Origin: Litorimonas sp964435725
GTDB taxonomy: Bacteria; Pseudomonadota; Alphaproteobacteria; Caulobacterales; Maricaulaceae
Reading direction: 5' to 3'
Length of the DNA stretch: 64,000 bases
Assembly: GCA_964435725.1 (NCBI GenBank)
Contig: CAYTAJ010000001.1
Location: forward strand, 30,127 to 94,126
Made by a program: the position numbers and the translations under genes
Notes under the pieces: model-generated
The model's input: the letters and a program-made list of their open reading frames with translations, nothing else
Database searches by the model: none
Told to the model about the DNA's origin: nothing
In this document: one piece after another, positions 24,655 through 33,900 of the stretch
Layout of the letters: each line of letters starts with the position of its first letter
How positions within the stretch are numbered: position 1 is the stretch's first letter

Positions 24655-27054
24655 CTATTGCTCTAAAGCTTTTGCCATTTCGGCAAGGCGAATAAATTCG
24701 GCGCGATAGCCTTCTTTATCTGCCCCCTTAGAACGCTCTGCCAAAGCAATAATTTCTTCATAATCATAGTCTGTCAGGTGCACATCACCGCGCAATTTTT
24801 GACCGAAGGCCGCGACGGCGCTGGCAAAGCGAACATCCTCATCTGTGCGATTAAAACGGGTTTCTTGCGCTTCACTAATAGGGAATGTTTGCAAACGACT
24901 TGTGTCAGAGTCAGGCAATTTATGTCGAATTTTAATAAAGGCGTATTCATCCGAATCCGAGGCAACTTCATCAATCGTTCCGCTGGCATAGCGCAAATCA
25001 TCTATCACCTGCGCCGGAGACCCGACAGGTGTGAGTTCATAAATTGCGGTGACTGTATGACCGGAGCCGATATCGCCAGCATCCACGGCATCATTATTAA
25101 AATCTTCGCGGTTTAGGGCGCGCGTTTCATATCCAATCAAGCGATATTCCGAAATTGTTGCCGGATTAAATTCGACTTGAATTTTAACGTCTTTCGCAAT
25201 CATCTGAAGCGCACTACGGGCTTCATTGGCAAGGACTTTATTCGCCTCGGAGAGCGTATCAATATAAGCCGCAATGCCATTCCCGTTTTGTGCCAAAGAC
25301 TGCATCAAGTGATCATTATAATTTCCCTGCCCAAAGCCAAGGACGGATAAGAAAATGCCGGATTGACGTTTTTTAGAGATATAAGTCTTCATCTCTTGCG
25401 GCGATGAAAAGCCGACATTGAAATCACCATCGGTCGCTAAGATAACACGATTAATACCGTCCTCTTTAAAGCTCTCCGTGGCTTTTTGATAAGCGAGTTC
25501 TAATCCAGCGGCTCCGGCAGTAGAGCCACCTGATCTCAAATTTTCTAAAGCGGCAATGATTTGTGCTTTCTCACTAGCAGGGGTTGGCTCAAGCGCTGTG
25601 CCCGCACGTCCGGCATAAGTCACGATGGAGACCGTATCATTTTCATCCAGTGTGTCCAAAAGAAGCTTAAAGCTACTTATCAAGAGTGGGAGTTTATTCT
25701 GTGCCCGCATCGACCCCGATGTATCAATCAAAAGGACAATATTGCTCTCAGACGCTTCTTCGACAGGCGGTACGTAGCCTTTAATACCAATATGCATGAG
25801 TTTGGTGTCGGCGTTCCACGGCGTCGGCGTAACGGTGACATTGGCTTTAAAAGGCTCTTTGGCAGAGGTCGGCGCATCATAATCATATGAGAAATAATTG
25901 ATCATTTCTTCGACACGGATTGACTCTGGCGGTGGTACCTGCCCGCGATTGAGGGAGGCGCGTAGGAAAGAGTAAGACGCCGTATCCACATCGATAGAGA
26001 AAGTAGACACAGGCGTTTCTCTTACGGAGGTGATGGGGTTGGGTTCAAAGCCTTCAAATTTGTCGTTGTTTCGGGCGCTAAACCTATCAGGCACCTGGGG
26101 CGGCTGAATATAAACACTATCTGAAGCAATAGATGCTTCTGCTACTATGGGCTGTGAAAATGACAATTCTGGTGCGTTTGAAACTTGCATCTCTCGTACT
26201 CTTGACCCCGTAACTATAATTGTATCGTTAGCTTCATTCCGCTTTTGACGCGTTTCTGATTCAATTTGTATATTACCCTCTTGAGTTTTTGAGGTATCTT
26301 TTTGCGCGTTTCCCAAAAGGTCATTTATCGACGTATTGCCTCCAGGTGGTGTTGAGGCATCTGATGATGGTTCAATCGGGGATGTCGTCTCAATTTGTGA
26401 ATTCTTTATGATGTCCTGAACAGCTTGTGGCGAACTTTCTGATGCGTCAGACCCTTTTATGACCACGCGCGTTTCGGAATCAGTTGCAGCAATAGGTGCA
26501 GTAGGCTGAACCTCCTCAACATTACTCTCTGGCTTAACGCGAGGTTCTACTTTTGGAGGCGCCTCAACAGTGATTTGAGGAGATGTCCTTATTTCATCCT
26601 TCTTAGCGTCAAGAGCACCTAAGTCCTTTGGCGCATCACGGTCTGTATCCCCTGAAATGGGAGGTTGCTCTGGGATAGGATTTTCAACTACCGGCTCTGG
26701 AACGGCGGGCTTTACAGGCGGTGTTGTTTCAAATTCCATAATAGGCATAAAAATAACGGCGGCCATGAGTGCGGCCGTACAACTCCCTGCCATCATCATA
26801 GTTTTGGGTGAGAGACTAAATAGATTTTTGACAGATTTCATGAGGCTACTCCATAATGTCAGTACAGGCGTGGCACCTGTTTCCTGACTTATAGGACGGT
26901 CCTCAGCCTCTAATCCTTGGGATACCTCTGAATTATTTTCAGAAAATGCGGCATCAAAGGCGGCCATAGCTTGTGACATACCCACATCTCGAGAGTTTTG
27001 AGACGGCTTTAAATTTTTAAATTGCTCCCGCATTTTATCTAATTCATCACTCAT
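24655..27054 (-). CDS. Transmembrane von Willebrand factor A protein (YfbK-like) paired with ECF sigma factor
   Basis: A 799-residue protein. Residues 1-80 are cytoplasmic and contain a short helical N-terminus. One membrane helix lies at about 84-106, then a Pro/Ser/Thr-rich periplasmic linker to about 340. A YfbK-type region follows (TPVSTFSIDVDTASYSFLRASLNRGQ is split by my count around 347-372), then a vWA domain with D-T-S-G-S at 444-448 and a C-terminal DUF3520-like domain. It overlaps the sigma factor stop by 4 bases (ATGA). The layout suggests an anti-sigma or sensor role, which is inference. The linker contains DTIIVTGSR (277-285), a motif better known near TonB-dependent receptor plugs. 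Confidence 0.8.
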   Translation of the reverse strand: MSDELDKMREQFKNLKPSQNSRDVGMSQAMAAFDAAFSENNSEVSQGLEAEDRPISQETGATPVLTLWSSLMKSVKNLFSLSPKTMMMAGSCTAALMAAVIFMPIMEFETTPPVKPAVPEPVVENPIPEQPPISGDTDRDAPKDLGALDAKKDEIRTSPQITVEAPPKVEPRVKPESNVEEVQPTAPIAATDSETRVVIKGSDASESSPQAVQDIIKNSQIETTSPIEPSSDASTPPGGNTSINDLLGNAQKDTSKTQEGNIQIESETRQKRNEANDTIIVTGSRVREMQVSNAPELSFSQPIVAEASIASDSVYIQPPQVPDRFSARNNDKFEGFEPNPITSVRETPVSTFSIDVDTASYSFLRASLNRGQVPPPESIRVEEMINYFSYDYDAPTSAKEPFKANVTVTPTPWNADTKLMHIGIKGYVPPVEEASESNIVLLIDTSGSMRAQNKLPLLISSFKLLLDTLDENDTVSIVTYAGRAGTALEPTPASEKAQIIAALENLRSGGSTAGAAGLELAYQKATESFKEDGINRVILATDGDFNVGFSSPQEMKTYISKKRQSGIFLSVLGFGQGNYNDHLMQSLAQNGNGIAAYIDTLSEANKVLANEARSALQMIAKDVKIQVEFNPATISEYRLIGYETRALNREDFNNDAVDAGDIGSGHTVTAIYELTPVGSPAQVIDDLRYASGTIDEVASDSDEYAFIKIRHKLPDSDTSRLQTFPISEAQETRFNRTDEDVRFASAVAAFGQKLRGDVHLTDYDYEEIIALAERSKGADKEGYRAEFIRLAEMAKALEQ

Positions 27055-27614
27055 AACAGGGCTGCCTTTCTGTCTCCATCATCGCCCTGAGCTAAGGCTT
27101 TTAATTGCTTCCTGATTTCACTCATGCGCCAGGCGATTGTACCTTCGGCTACACCTAAAACTTCGCCGGCTTGTGCAAAGTTCATCTCTTCCCCAAGCGT
27201 TAAAGCCGCGGTGTCACGGAGGTCTTCTGACAGGTTATCAAGCGCTGTTTGCAGCCAATTCAAGCGAGATTTTGTATCGGCGATTTCACCTCGCGAGAGA
27301 TCTTGTAATTCCGCGTAACTCTGCTTGATACGGTTTCGAGTTGCTTTTTTTCGCAGTGCGTCCTTCGCCGCATTCACCGCTATTCGATAGAGCCACGTTG
27401 AGAGTTTGGCTTCCCCTCGCCAATTTTTGAGCTTTTGTGGCATGGCCGCCCAAATCTCTTGCGTAACATCCTCAGCCTCGGTCTGGTCACGTAACACGCC
27501 ATAGGCCACGCGAAACACCGAGTCATAATAGCGTTCAAGCAATAGCCTAAACGCAGCCGCGTCACCCTTTGAGGCACGCGCAGCTAGGCCTTTATCGCTC
27601 TCACTATAGCTCAT
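27051..27614 (-). CDS. ECF-type RNA polymerase sigma factor
   Basis: A 187-residue sigma-70 family protein with only regions 2 and 4. Region 2 spans about 20-90 (DAAAFRLLLERYYDSVFRVA; DQTEAEDVTQEIW; TWLYRIAVNAAKDALRKK). Region 4 spans about 125-175 (ALDNLSEDLRDTAALTLGEE; FAQAGEVLGVAEGTIAWRMSEI, a clear helix-turn-helix). It is translationally coupled to the downstream membrane vWA protein, which may hold it inactive. The signal and regulon are unknown. Confidence 0.9.
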   Translation of the reverse strand: MSYSESDKGLAARASKGDAAAFRLLLERYYDSVFRVAYGVLRDQTEAEDVTQEIWAAMPQKLKNWRGEAKLSTWLYRIAVNAAKDALRKKATRNRIKQSYAELQDLSRGEIADTKSRLNWLQTALDNLSEDLRDTAALTLGEEMNFAQAGEVLGVAEGTIAWRMSEIRKQLKALAQGDDGDRKAALL

Positions 27615-27715
27615 TTTTTTGGCTCATATGTCTATAAGACGTAGCCAAAACTGAAATCCTTGGAAAGAGATGAAAAAAATTTGGATTTTATTGAAAAAAG
27701 TAGGGGATGAAGGCT

Positions 27716-28171
27716 TTAAGCCTTCTTTTCCCAGCCACCGCGGTCATTTTGCTGCCAATAGGATAATGTGGCTCCACGGTCCTTTAAGGCTTTCCACCGG
27801 CTGCGTTCGCGGGAAACATCCGTTTCTGAGCGACCATTAATCATGACCATAGCCCGGCTGACGCTCTCCATTTTCTCCACTGATGCGCCCCCTAAAAGGA
27901 AAACTGCGTCAAAACCTTTTGCGTCTTCGGTATTATGGCTGAGTAGAACAGGCTGCCAATCGCCCATAGGCTCGTCATCACGCCCGTGAGGTAGGAAGCT
28001 ATCATCGCGGAATGTCCAGAGATGATCATCCATCTCTTGAAGTTGATCCTGCGGGAGTTTCACAAGCGCTCGCCAGCCTTTGGCGAGCGTTTTTTCGAGC
28101 AGACCCGGCAACACGCCTTCAATCGTGCTGCCTTCGAGATGATAAAACCAATGCTCAGGAATGGCGGTCAT
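27716..28171 (-). CDS. holC: DNA polymerase III chi subunit HolC
   Basis: Chi links the clamp-loader complex to single-stranded DNA-binding protein at the replication fork. The 151-residue product has the family pattern HWFYHLEGSTIEGVLPGLLEKTLAKGWR (split here), DDHLWTFRDDSFLPHGR, QPVLLS and the C-terminal RWKALKDRGATLSYWQQ. Its ATG shares a base with the pepA stop (TGATG), the usual pepA-holC pairing. Confidence 0.92.
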   Translation of the reverse strand: MTAIPEHWFYHLEGSTIEGVLPGLLEKTLAKGWRALVKLPQDQLQEMDDHLWTFRDDSFLPHGRDDEPMGDWQPVLLSHNTEDAKGFDAVFLLGGASVEKMESVSRAMVMINGRSETDVSRERSRWKALKDRGATLSYWQQNDRGGWEKKA

Positions 28172-29646
28172 CAGCCTTCGTAATTATCGGCGATCCAGCG
28201 GTTCAACAGACGTACACCGAAACCGGTCCCGAATGTCGTTTCGCGCGGATCATGGCGTGAGTTTTTCATGCCCACACCCGCAATATCCAAATGGGCCCAA
28301 GGCGTGTCTTTACCGACAAAGCGTTTCAAGAATTGCGCTGCCGTAATGGAGCCTGCTGGCGCGCCGCCAATATTCTTCATGTCGGCAAAAGGACTGTCGA
28401 GCATTTGATCATATTCTTTAGCCAGAGGCAGACGCCATGTTTTCTCAGTTGAGGTTTCAGAGGCCGCACGAATTTGATCGGCCAAATCATCATCATTGGA
28501 GAAGAGACCTGCATGCTCGTATCCCAGAGACGTAATAATAGCGCCCGTCAGTGTGGCGAGGTCAATCATCGCCGCGGGTTTAATTTTGCTGACTGTGTAA
28601 TGCAGCACATCACACAGCACGAGGCGGCCTTCCGCATCTGTATTTTGCACCTCGATTGTTTGACCGGACATAGACGTTACGATGTCGCCCGGATTTTGAG
28701 CCTTGCCATCCGGCATATTTTCAACAAGCCCGACCAAGCCTACGACATTGGCTTTCGCTTTGCGTTTCGCGAGAGACATCATTGCACCAACAACAGCGGC
28801 TGAGCCACCCATATCGCCTTTCATATCCCACATGCCACGTCCGGGCTTGAGCGAGATCCCGCCTGAGTCAAAGGTGACACCTTTACCGATAAGGGCGGCC
28901 GGCTTGGCGCCTTTTTTACCGCCATTCCATTTCATAATGACCATCTGGGATTCACGCTCTGATCCAACGCCAACACCGAGTAAGGCATTCATACCCAAAG
29001 TCTTCATGCGCTTTTCGCCTAAGACTTCAACTTTCAGACCATGCTCTTCGAGCGCCTTAATACGTTTGGCGTAAGCTTTCGGGAAAAGCACATTGGGCGG
29101 CGCATTGACTAGGTCGCGCGCCAACAATGTTCCGTCGCAAACCGGTCCATAATAATTCTCATACGCTTTTTTAGCCGCTGAAGCAGAGCCTGATGTGATT
29201 TTGAGTGTTTTGATTTGCGGTGTTTTGGTCAGTGTCGCTTTTGTTTTGTGTGTGTCAAAACGATAACCCGCCAATCGTGTGCCAACCGCGGCACGTGCGG
29301 CATCATCTGCTGACGCTTCATCGCCCATATGGATAGTTAGAGCTGTTTCACCCTGTCGTAATAACCGCTTCACCGCATGAGCCGTTTTCATTTCGTAATC
29401 GACAGGGTCACCTTTTCCAACACCAACAACCATTAGGCGGACAGCTTTTGTGCCGGACATAACAAAAGTTTCAAACACTTTGCCTGCTTCGCCTTTGAAT
29501 CCGGCGGCTTTGGCAGCGGCATCAAAACCCTTTGAGTCGACCTCCCGGTACGCTTTACCCATATCGTCTAAGGCCAATTTTTGAGCCGCAAAGACGATTG
29601 CAGTACCAGTTTTGGCCATATTATTGGCGGAAAAGCTAACTTTCAC
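28171..29646 (-). CDS. pepA: Leucyl aminopeptidase PepA (M17)
   Basis: A cytoplasmic hexameric aminopeptidase with two metal ions. The 491-residue protein has the metal/active-site motif GKGVTFDSGGISLKP near residue 265, and the signature NTDAEGRLVLCDVLHY near 345, with catalytic lysine and arginine retained. Length is normal. In some bacteria PepA also binds DNA; nothing here tests that. It is divergent from lptF, 165 bases apart, and leads holC. Confidence 0.95.
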   Translation of the reverse strand: MKVSFSANNMAKTGTAIVFAAQKLALDDMGKAYREVDSKGFDAAAKAAGFKGEAGKVFETFVMSGTKAVRLMVVGVGKGDPVDYEMKTAHAVKRLLRQGETALTIHMGDEASADDAARAAVGTRLAGYRFDTHKTKATLTKTPQIKTLKITSGSASAAKKAYENYYGPVCDGTLLARDLVNAPPNVLFPKAYAKRIKALEEHGLKVEVLGEKRMKTLGMNALLGVGVGSERESQMVIMKWNGGKKGAKPAALIGKGVTFDSGGISLKPGRGMWDMKGDMGGSAAVVGAMMSLAKRKAKANVVGLVGLVENMPDGKAQNPGDIVTSMSGQTIEVQNTDAEGRLVLCDVLHYTVSKIKPAAMIDLATLTGAIITSLGYEHAGLFSNDDDLADQIRAASETSTEKTWRLPLAKEYDQMLDSPFADMKNIGGAPAGSITAAQFLKRFVGKDTPWAHLDIAGVGMKNSRHDPRETTFGTGFGVRLLNRWIADNYEG

Positions 29647-29811
29647 AGGGAAACTCCTCGAATGACGACTGTCAGGGTTATATTACTATTTTTATAGATG
29701 CGACACGCTAGTAAACGAGACAACACCATATTAGAAGGCTAATCGACGCAAGTCGGCAAATTTTTACGCAGTAAAGGCGAATAACCGAAAAATGTTAGGC
29801 AATCCCGCTAT

Positions 29812-30978
29812 ATGACATTGCTACAACGCTATTTTCGGTCACAAGCCCTATGGCCGCTTTTGCTGTCGCTTACCGCTCTGACGGGGTTGGCGATATTAAC
29901 GCAAAGCCTGCAAACATTGGATTTGGTTGTAGAAAACCGTCAATCCGGTTGGACCTTCCTGAAAATCACCTTTTTAGCTCTGCCGCAATTGATTGCGATT
30001 ATCATGCCGCTTTCTGTTTTCATGGCGACATTATATGCGCTTAATCGCTTGAACAACGACTCAGAGCTTGTCGTGGCGAAAGCGTCGGGATTCTCAGCCT
30101 GGCAGATTGCTTCACCTGTTCTTCGATTGGGTGTTTTCGCAATGATTGCGCACCTCATCATAAATTTGGTTTTACAGCCTTATTCCTTCAGGCAAATGCG
30201 TGTGGAGATTTTGAAAGTCCGCACCGATATTGCCGCGCAGATGGTACAAGAAGGCGAGTTTGTTACACCTTCACCGGGCTTAACAGTCTATGCGAGAGAA
30301 ATTGGACCGGATGCCTCTTTGAAAGATGTTATCATCTATGATGCCCGCGACCCAGATAATGCCACAACGCATACGGCCAAAAGTGGGCGCGTTCAGAAAA
30401 GCAATGCTTCTGTCGCCTTGATTTTAGAAAATGGCGGTGTGCAACAAATGCTTGAAGATGGTTCGTTGGATTTCATCGAATTTGAAAATTACATTCTTGA
30501 CCTCTCTGATGTCATGGCGGTGGATAATGTGCTTCGCCTTAAACCTTCTGATCTGTTTTTGCATGAGTTACTGCGACCGGATCCGCGCGAATATGCCGAC
30601 CGAAAATTTAAACGAGAACTTGCCGCTGAAGGACATGCCCGCTTGGCTGCCCCTCTTTATAATGTTTCACTCGTTATATTAGCGCTCTGTTTTATGGTGC
30701 GGGGGGAACATTTAAGGCTCGGTTATGGCCGGCGTATTGCTATCTGTGCGGCGGCTGGTTTTCTAATTCGGCTCACCGGATTTGGCCTCGCCTCTGCGGC
30801 TGAATCAGACAGTGGCTTGAATGTTGTGCAATATATAATTCCCCTCGCCGTGATTATTTTAGGATTTATTTATTTGACGCGTAAGAAACGCCAACGCCGC
30901 ATGGGACAAAATCGACGAACACGCCATTATGATGAAAGCTTAAAAAACAGAGCTGAGCAAAAGGCGCTCAATTCATGA
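29812..30978 (+). CDS. lptF: LPS export ABC transporter permease LptF
   Basis: LptF is one of the two inner-membrane permeases of the LptB2FGC transporter that extracts LPS and feeds the periplasmic bridge. The 388-residue protein has the YjgP/YjgQ layout: helices near both ends and a central periplasmic beta-jellyroll (about 125-265). Diagnostic parts are LIAIIMPLSVFMATLYALNRLNNDSELVV and LAAPLYNVSLVILALCFMVRG (broken by helices). It is basic at the C-terminus. It overlaps lptG by 4 bases. Confidence 0.93.
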   Translation: MTLLQRYFRSQALWPLLLSLTALTGLAILTQSLQTLDLVVENRQSGWTFLKITFLALPQLIAIIMPLSVFMATLYALNRLNNDSELVVAKASGFSAWQIASPVLRLGVFAMIAHLIINLVLQPYSFRQMRVEILKVRTDIAAQMVQEGEFVTPSPGLTVYAREIGPDASLKDVIIYDARDPDNATTHTAKSGRVQKSNASVALILENGGVQQMLEDGSLDFIEFENYILDLSDVMAVDNVLRLKPSDLFLHELLRPDPREYADRKFKRELAAEGHARLAAPLYNVSLVILALCFMVRGEHLRLGYGRRIAICAAAGFLIRLTGFGLASAAESDSGLNVVQYIIPLAVIILGFIYLTRKKRQRRMGQNRRTRHYDESLKNRAEQKALNS

Positions 30979-32084
30979 GTACGGGTTTTCTCTCACACGC
31001 CACTCTCAGCCGCTATATAGCGGTTCGTATCGTCCGTGCTTTATTACTGGCATTTATGATTGTTACAGCGATTATCATGCTTGTGGACTTTGTCGAAGGC
31101 AGCCGAAACTTAGGCAGTGATAGCAATATATCCTCTTTTCAGCTTTTATTGCTGACCTTGATGAAGGCCCCGACTTTAATCGAGCAAACCATTCCTTTTG
31201 TTGTTTTATTTGGCGTGATGGGCGCACTGTATAATTTAAACCGTCGCAGTGAGTTAATTGTCATGCGGGCATCGGGTGTTTCAGCGTGGCGTTTTTTAAG
31301 ACCTGTGATTTATGTCACCGCAGTTTTAGGGATCGGCTGGTCACTCCTCTTCAACCCGCTAGCCTCTCGTTTAATGGCGCAACATGACAGCATAAGAGAA
31401 AACTTCGGAACCACAGCGCAAACCGTTGAAAAAGAAGTCTGGCTGCGTGAAGGTAATGAGTCCTCGCAAACCGTCATCCGCGCAGAAGGTCTCGACATAA
31501 CAAAAAGAACTTTGACCCAAGCGACATTTTACCAGCTAGATTTAGACGGCAGTGGCCGCACTGTCTTCTCTCGGCGCTTTGATGGAGCGAGCGCGCGTCT
31601 GGCCGCACAAGGCTATTGGGAATTAACGGATGTGATTGAGAACGCTCCGGGCGCGATCAAACGAGAATTAAAAACTGTGTCCCTACCAACACAAATTACA
31701 CAAGAGCAGTTAGATGAGGCCGGTGAGATAGAAACCATCCCGCCATTTTGGTCACTCCCTTCAGCCATTAAAGAAAACGAACAAGCGGGCTTCTCGGCAT
31801 TGGCGCTAAGAATGCAATTTAACAAGCTTTTAGCGCTGCCTATTATGTTGATTGCCATGACCTTTATTGCGGCTGGCGTTTCTATGCACTTAACGCGGCA
31901 AGGCGGCACATTTCGGTTATTGATTAGTGGAGCGGCACTCGGTTTTGCGGTCTATTTTGCTGACTCAGTTGTGACGGCGTTTGGTGAAGTTGCAATTTTG
32001 CCTGTCGCTTTGGCGGCCTGGACGGTACCGCTATTGGTTCTATTGGCGGGTATTAGCTATCTCGCAAAAGTCGAAGATGGGTAA
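30975..32084 (+). CDS. lptG: LPS export ABC transporter permease LptG
   Basis: The partner permease of LptF, 369 residues, with the same fold: N-terminal helices, a periplasmic domain (about 125-260) and three C-terminal helices. Typical segments are TLIEQTIPFVVLFGVMGALYNLNRRSELIVMRASG and FNKLLALPIMLIAMTFIAAG. The neighbouring lptD-surA-pdxA-rsmA genes often follow lptG in Alphaproteobacteria; here a DUF2235 gene follows and surA-pdxA-rsmA lie at the window's left end. Confidence 0.93.
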   Translation: MSTGFLSHATLSRYIAVRIVRALLLAFMIVTAIIMLVDFVEGSRNLGSDSNISSFQLLLLTLMKAPTLIEQTIPFVVLFGVMGALYNLNRRSELIVMRASGVSAWRFLRPVIYVTAVLGIGWSLLFNPLASRLMAQHDSIRENFGTTAQTVEKEVWLREGNESSQTVIRAEGLDITKRTLTQATFYQLDLDGSGRTVFSRRFDGASARLAAQGYWELTDVIENAPGAIKRELKTVSLPTQITQEQLDEAGEIETIPPFWSLPSAIKENEQAGFSALALRMQFNKLLALPIMLIAMTFIAAGVSMHLTRQGGTFRLLISGAALGFAVYFADSVVTAFGEVAILPVALAAWTVPLLVLLAGISYLAKVEDG

Positions 32085-32144
32085 ACTCGAATTCTCTGTG
32101 GTTTTGTGTTATGTCAGACGAGGCGCAACTCAGAGGATAGAGAC

Positions 32145-33225
32145 ATGGCGAGTAAACCGAAAAATATCGTCATCTGTCTTGACGGCACCGGAAACCAGAT
32201 TGAAGAAAACCTCTCCAATGTCTTAAAACTCTATCGTGTTTTAGAAAAAACAGATGAGCAGCTTGTCTATTACGACCAAGGTGTAGGGACACTCGGTCAT
32301 AAATATACGTGGGGCCTTTTGCGTCAAAAGCTGCTTAATCTATTGGGGTTAGCGTTTGGACGGGGATTAGAAGCAAACGTCATTGCGGCCTATGAATTCA
32401 TTGTCAAACACCACCAAAATCACAAGATTGGAGGCAAAACACGCGGTGATAATATCTATATATTTGGCTATAGCCGCGGCGCGCATACAGCGCGTGTCCT
32501 CGCTGGTATGCTCTATGAAATCGGCATTTTAAAACCTGAGCAAGTTCATCTGAGCGGTGCAGCCTTTACCGCCTATAAACAATCCAAGCAGCCTATTGAT
32601 AAAAATAACCTTTCTGAAGAGCCGGAATATGAAGGCGAAGGGGCGAATTTCCGACGCGTCGCCAATACAAAAATCGCGACCATAAAATTTATTGGATTAT
32701 GGGATACAGTCAGTTCCGTTTTTATACCCAATCCAAAGGGTATTTTTCCACCGTTCACACGCTCTCACCTACCGCATACTACTATAAATCCAGCNNNNNN
32801 NNNNNNNNNNNNNNNNNNNNNNNNNNNNNNNNNNNNNNNNNNNNNNNNNNNNNNNNNNNNNNNNNNNNNNNNNNNNNNNNNNNNNNNNNNNNNNCCAAAA
32901 GTCTGATCTAAAAATCTTCAAACGCATGGCGGATTACGTGACGGGTGTAAAACCTTGGACAAAAAACACAGGCTATCTCTATCCCGAACCAGATGTGAAG
33001 GCGAAACTCCATAATTCAATGACACTTGCCTGGAAGTTTCTTGAGATAATTCCAAAATTCGTCAAGCGACGTGAATGGCCTAAACGCAAATCACTTTTGG
33101 GGTTTTATATTCCTTGGGGGGAGCCGAGGTTTATTTCAGATGATGCTTTGATTGATGAATCGGTGAGTGAGCGATTAGAAAATGTTGAGAGTTATCGCCC
33201 AGTAAATTTACCAAGAGGCGGTTAA
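32145..33225 (+). CDS. DUF2235 alpha/beta-hydrolase-like protein (interrupted by gap)
   Basis: The 5' part (216 complete residues, 32145-32794) starts KNIVICLDGTGNQIEENLSNVLKLYR (split) and carries the nucleophile elbow FGYSRGAHTARVLAG and LWDTVSSVF. The 3' part (32896-33225) has LHNSMTLAWKFLEIIPK and ends SYRPVNLP, both typical of DUF2235. About 100 residues, including the conserved HSDVGGGYP-type block, should lie in the gap. DUF2235 includes phospholipase-like hydrolases, some of them type VI secretion effectors, but no secretion genes are near. I start at the ATG at 32145 with AGAGGA upstream, rather than 32106. Confidence 0.82.
32795..32894. other. Assembly gap (100 N) inside the DUF2235 gene; real missing sequence
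   Basis: The flanks are not repeated, and the two halves of the gene are in different frames if 100 bases are assumed. The missing length is therefore not 100; by family length, roughly 300 bases are expected. Confidence 0.8.
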
Positions 33226-33229
33226 ACTC

Positions 33230-33880
33230 TTACGCCCCGTTGATCAACGACTTAACAAAGCCTGATAGCCAGAGTTGGCGTTTGCGTTTCATGCGTTCAG
33301 AGCCGATGATCATACGAAGTTCCGACAGCGCTGCTTCGACATCTTCATTGACAATAACGTAGTCGTACTCGGCCCAATGGCTGATCTCCGCCTCACTTTT
33401 ACTCATACGTTTGGCGATGACACTATCGGAATCCTGTGCACGCGTTTTGAGACGTTTTTCAAGTTCGCGCATATTCGGCGGTAAGATAAAGATTTTGACC
33501 AAGTCATCGACAGCCGCCTCGGCAAGTTGTTGCGCACCCTGCCAGTCAATATCAAAAATAACATCTTTCCCTTCAGTGAGCGCCGTCTCAACAGGTGCAC
33601 GCGGCGTCCCGTAATGATGATCAAAAACGCGTGCATGTTCCAATAAATCTCCATTATTGACCATGTCGGAGAACTGATTTTTCGAGACGAAGTAATAATC
33701 CACGCCTTCGCGTTCCGCAGGCCTGGGCAAACGTGTTGTTGCGGAGACTGACATCGTCATATTTGGATTATCGGCCAATAATTTACGTGTAAGCGTTGTC
33801 TTTCCCGCCCCTGAAGGAGAGGACAACACAATCATTAAACCACGACGATTTTGTCTCAGAGTTTCTAAATCAACCGACAT
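33230..33880 (-). CDS. gmk: Guanylate kinase Gmk
   Basis: Gmk phosphorylates GMP/dGMP with ATP. The 216-residue enzyme has the P-loop SPSGAGKTT at 21-29, the GMP-binding TTRLPRPAEREGVDYYF near 48-64 and DIDWQGAQQL near 105. Normal length. It sits 20 bases after mltG; yicC, which commonly lies between these two in Alphaproteobacteria, is absent. Confidence 0.95.
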   Translation of the reverse strand: MSVDLETLRQNRRGLMIVLSSPSGAGKTTLTRKLLADNPNMTMSVSATTRLPRPAEREGVDYYFVSKNQFSDMVNNGDLLEHARVFDHHYGTPRAPVETALTEGKDVIFDIDWQGAQQLAEAAVDDLVKIFILPPNMRELEKRLKTRAQDSDSVIAKRMSKSEAEISHWAEYDYVIVNEDVEAALSELRMIIGSERMKRKRQLWLSGFVKSLINGA

Positions 33881-33900
33881 AATTAAAAATCTTCCCTGAA

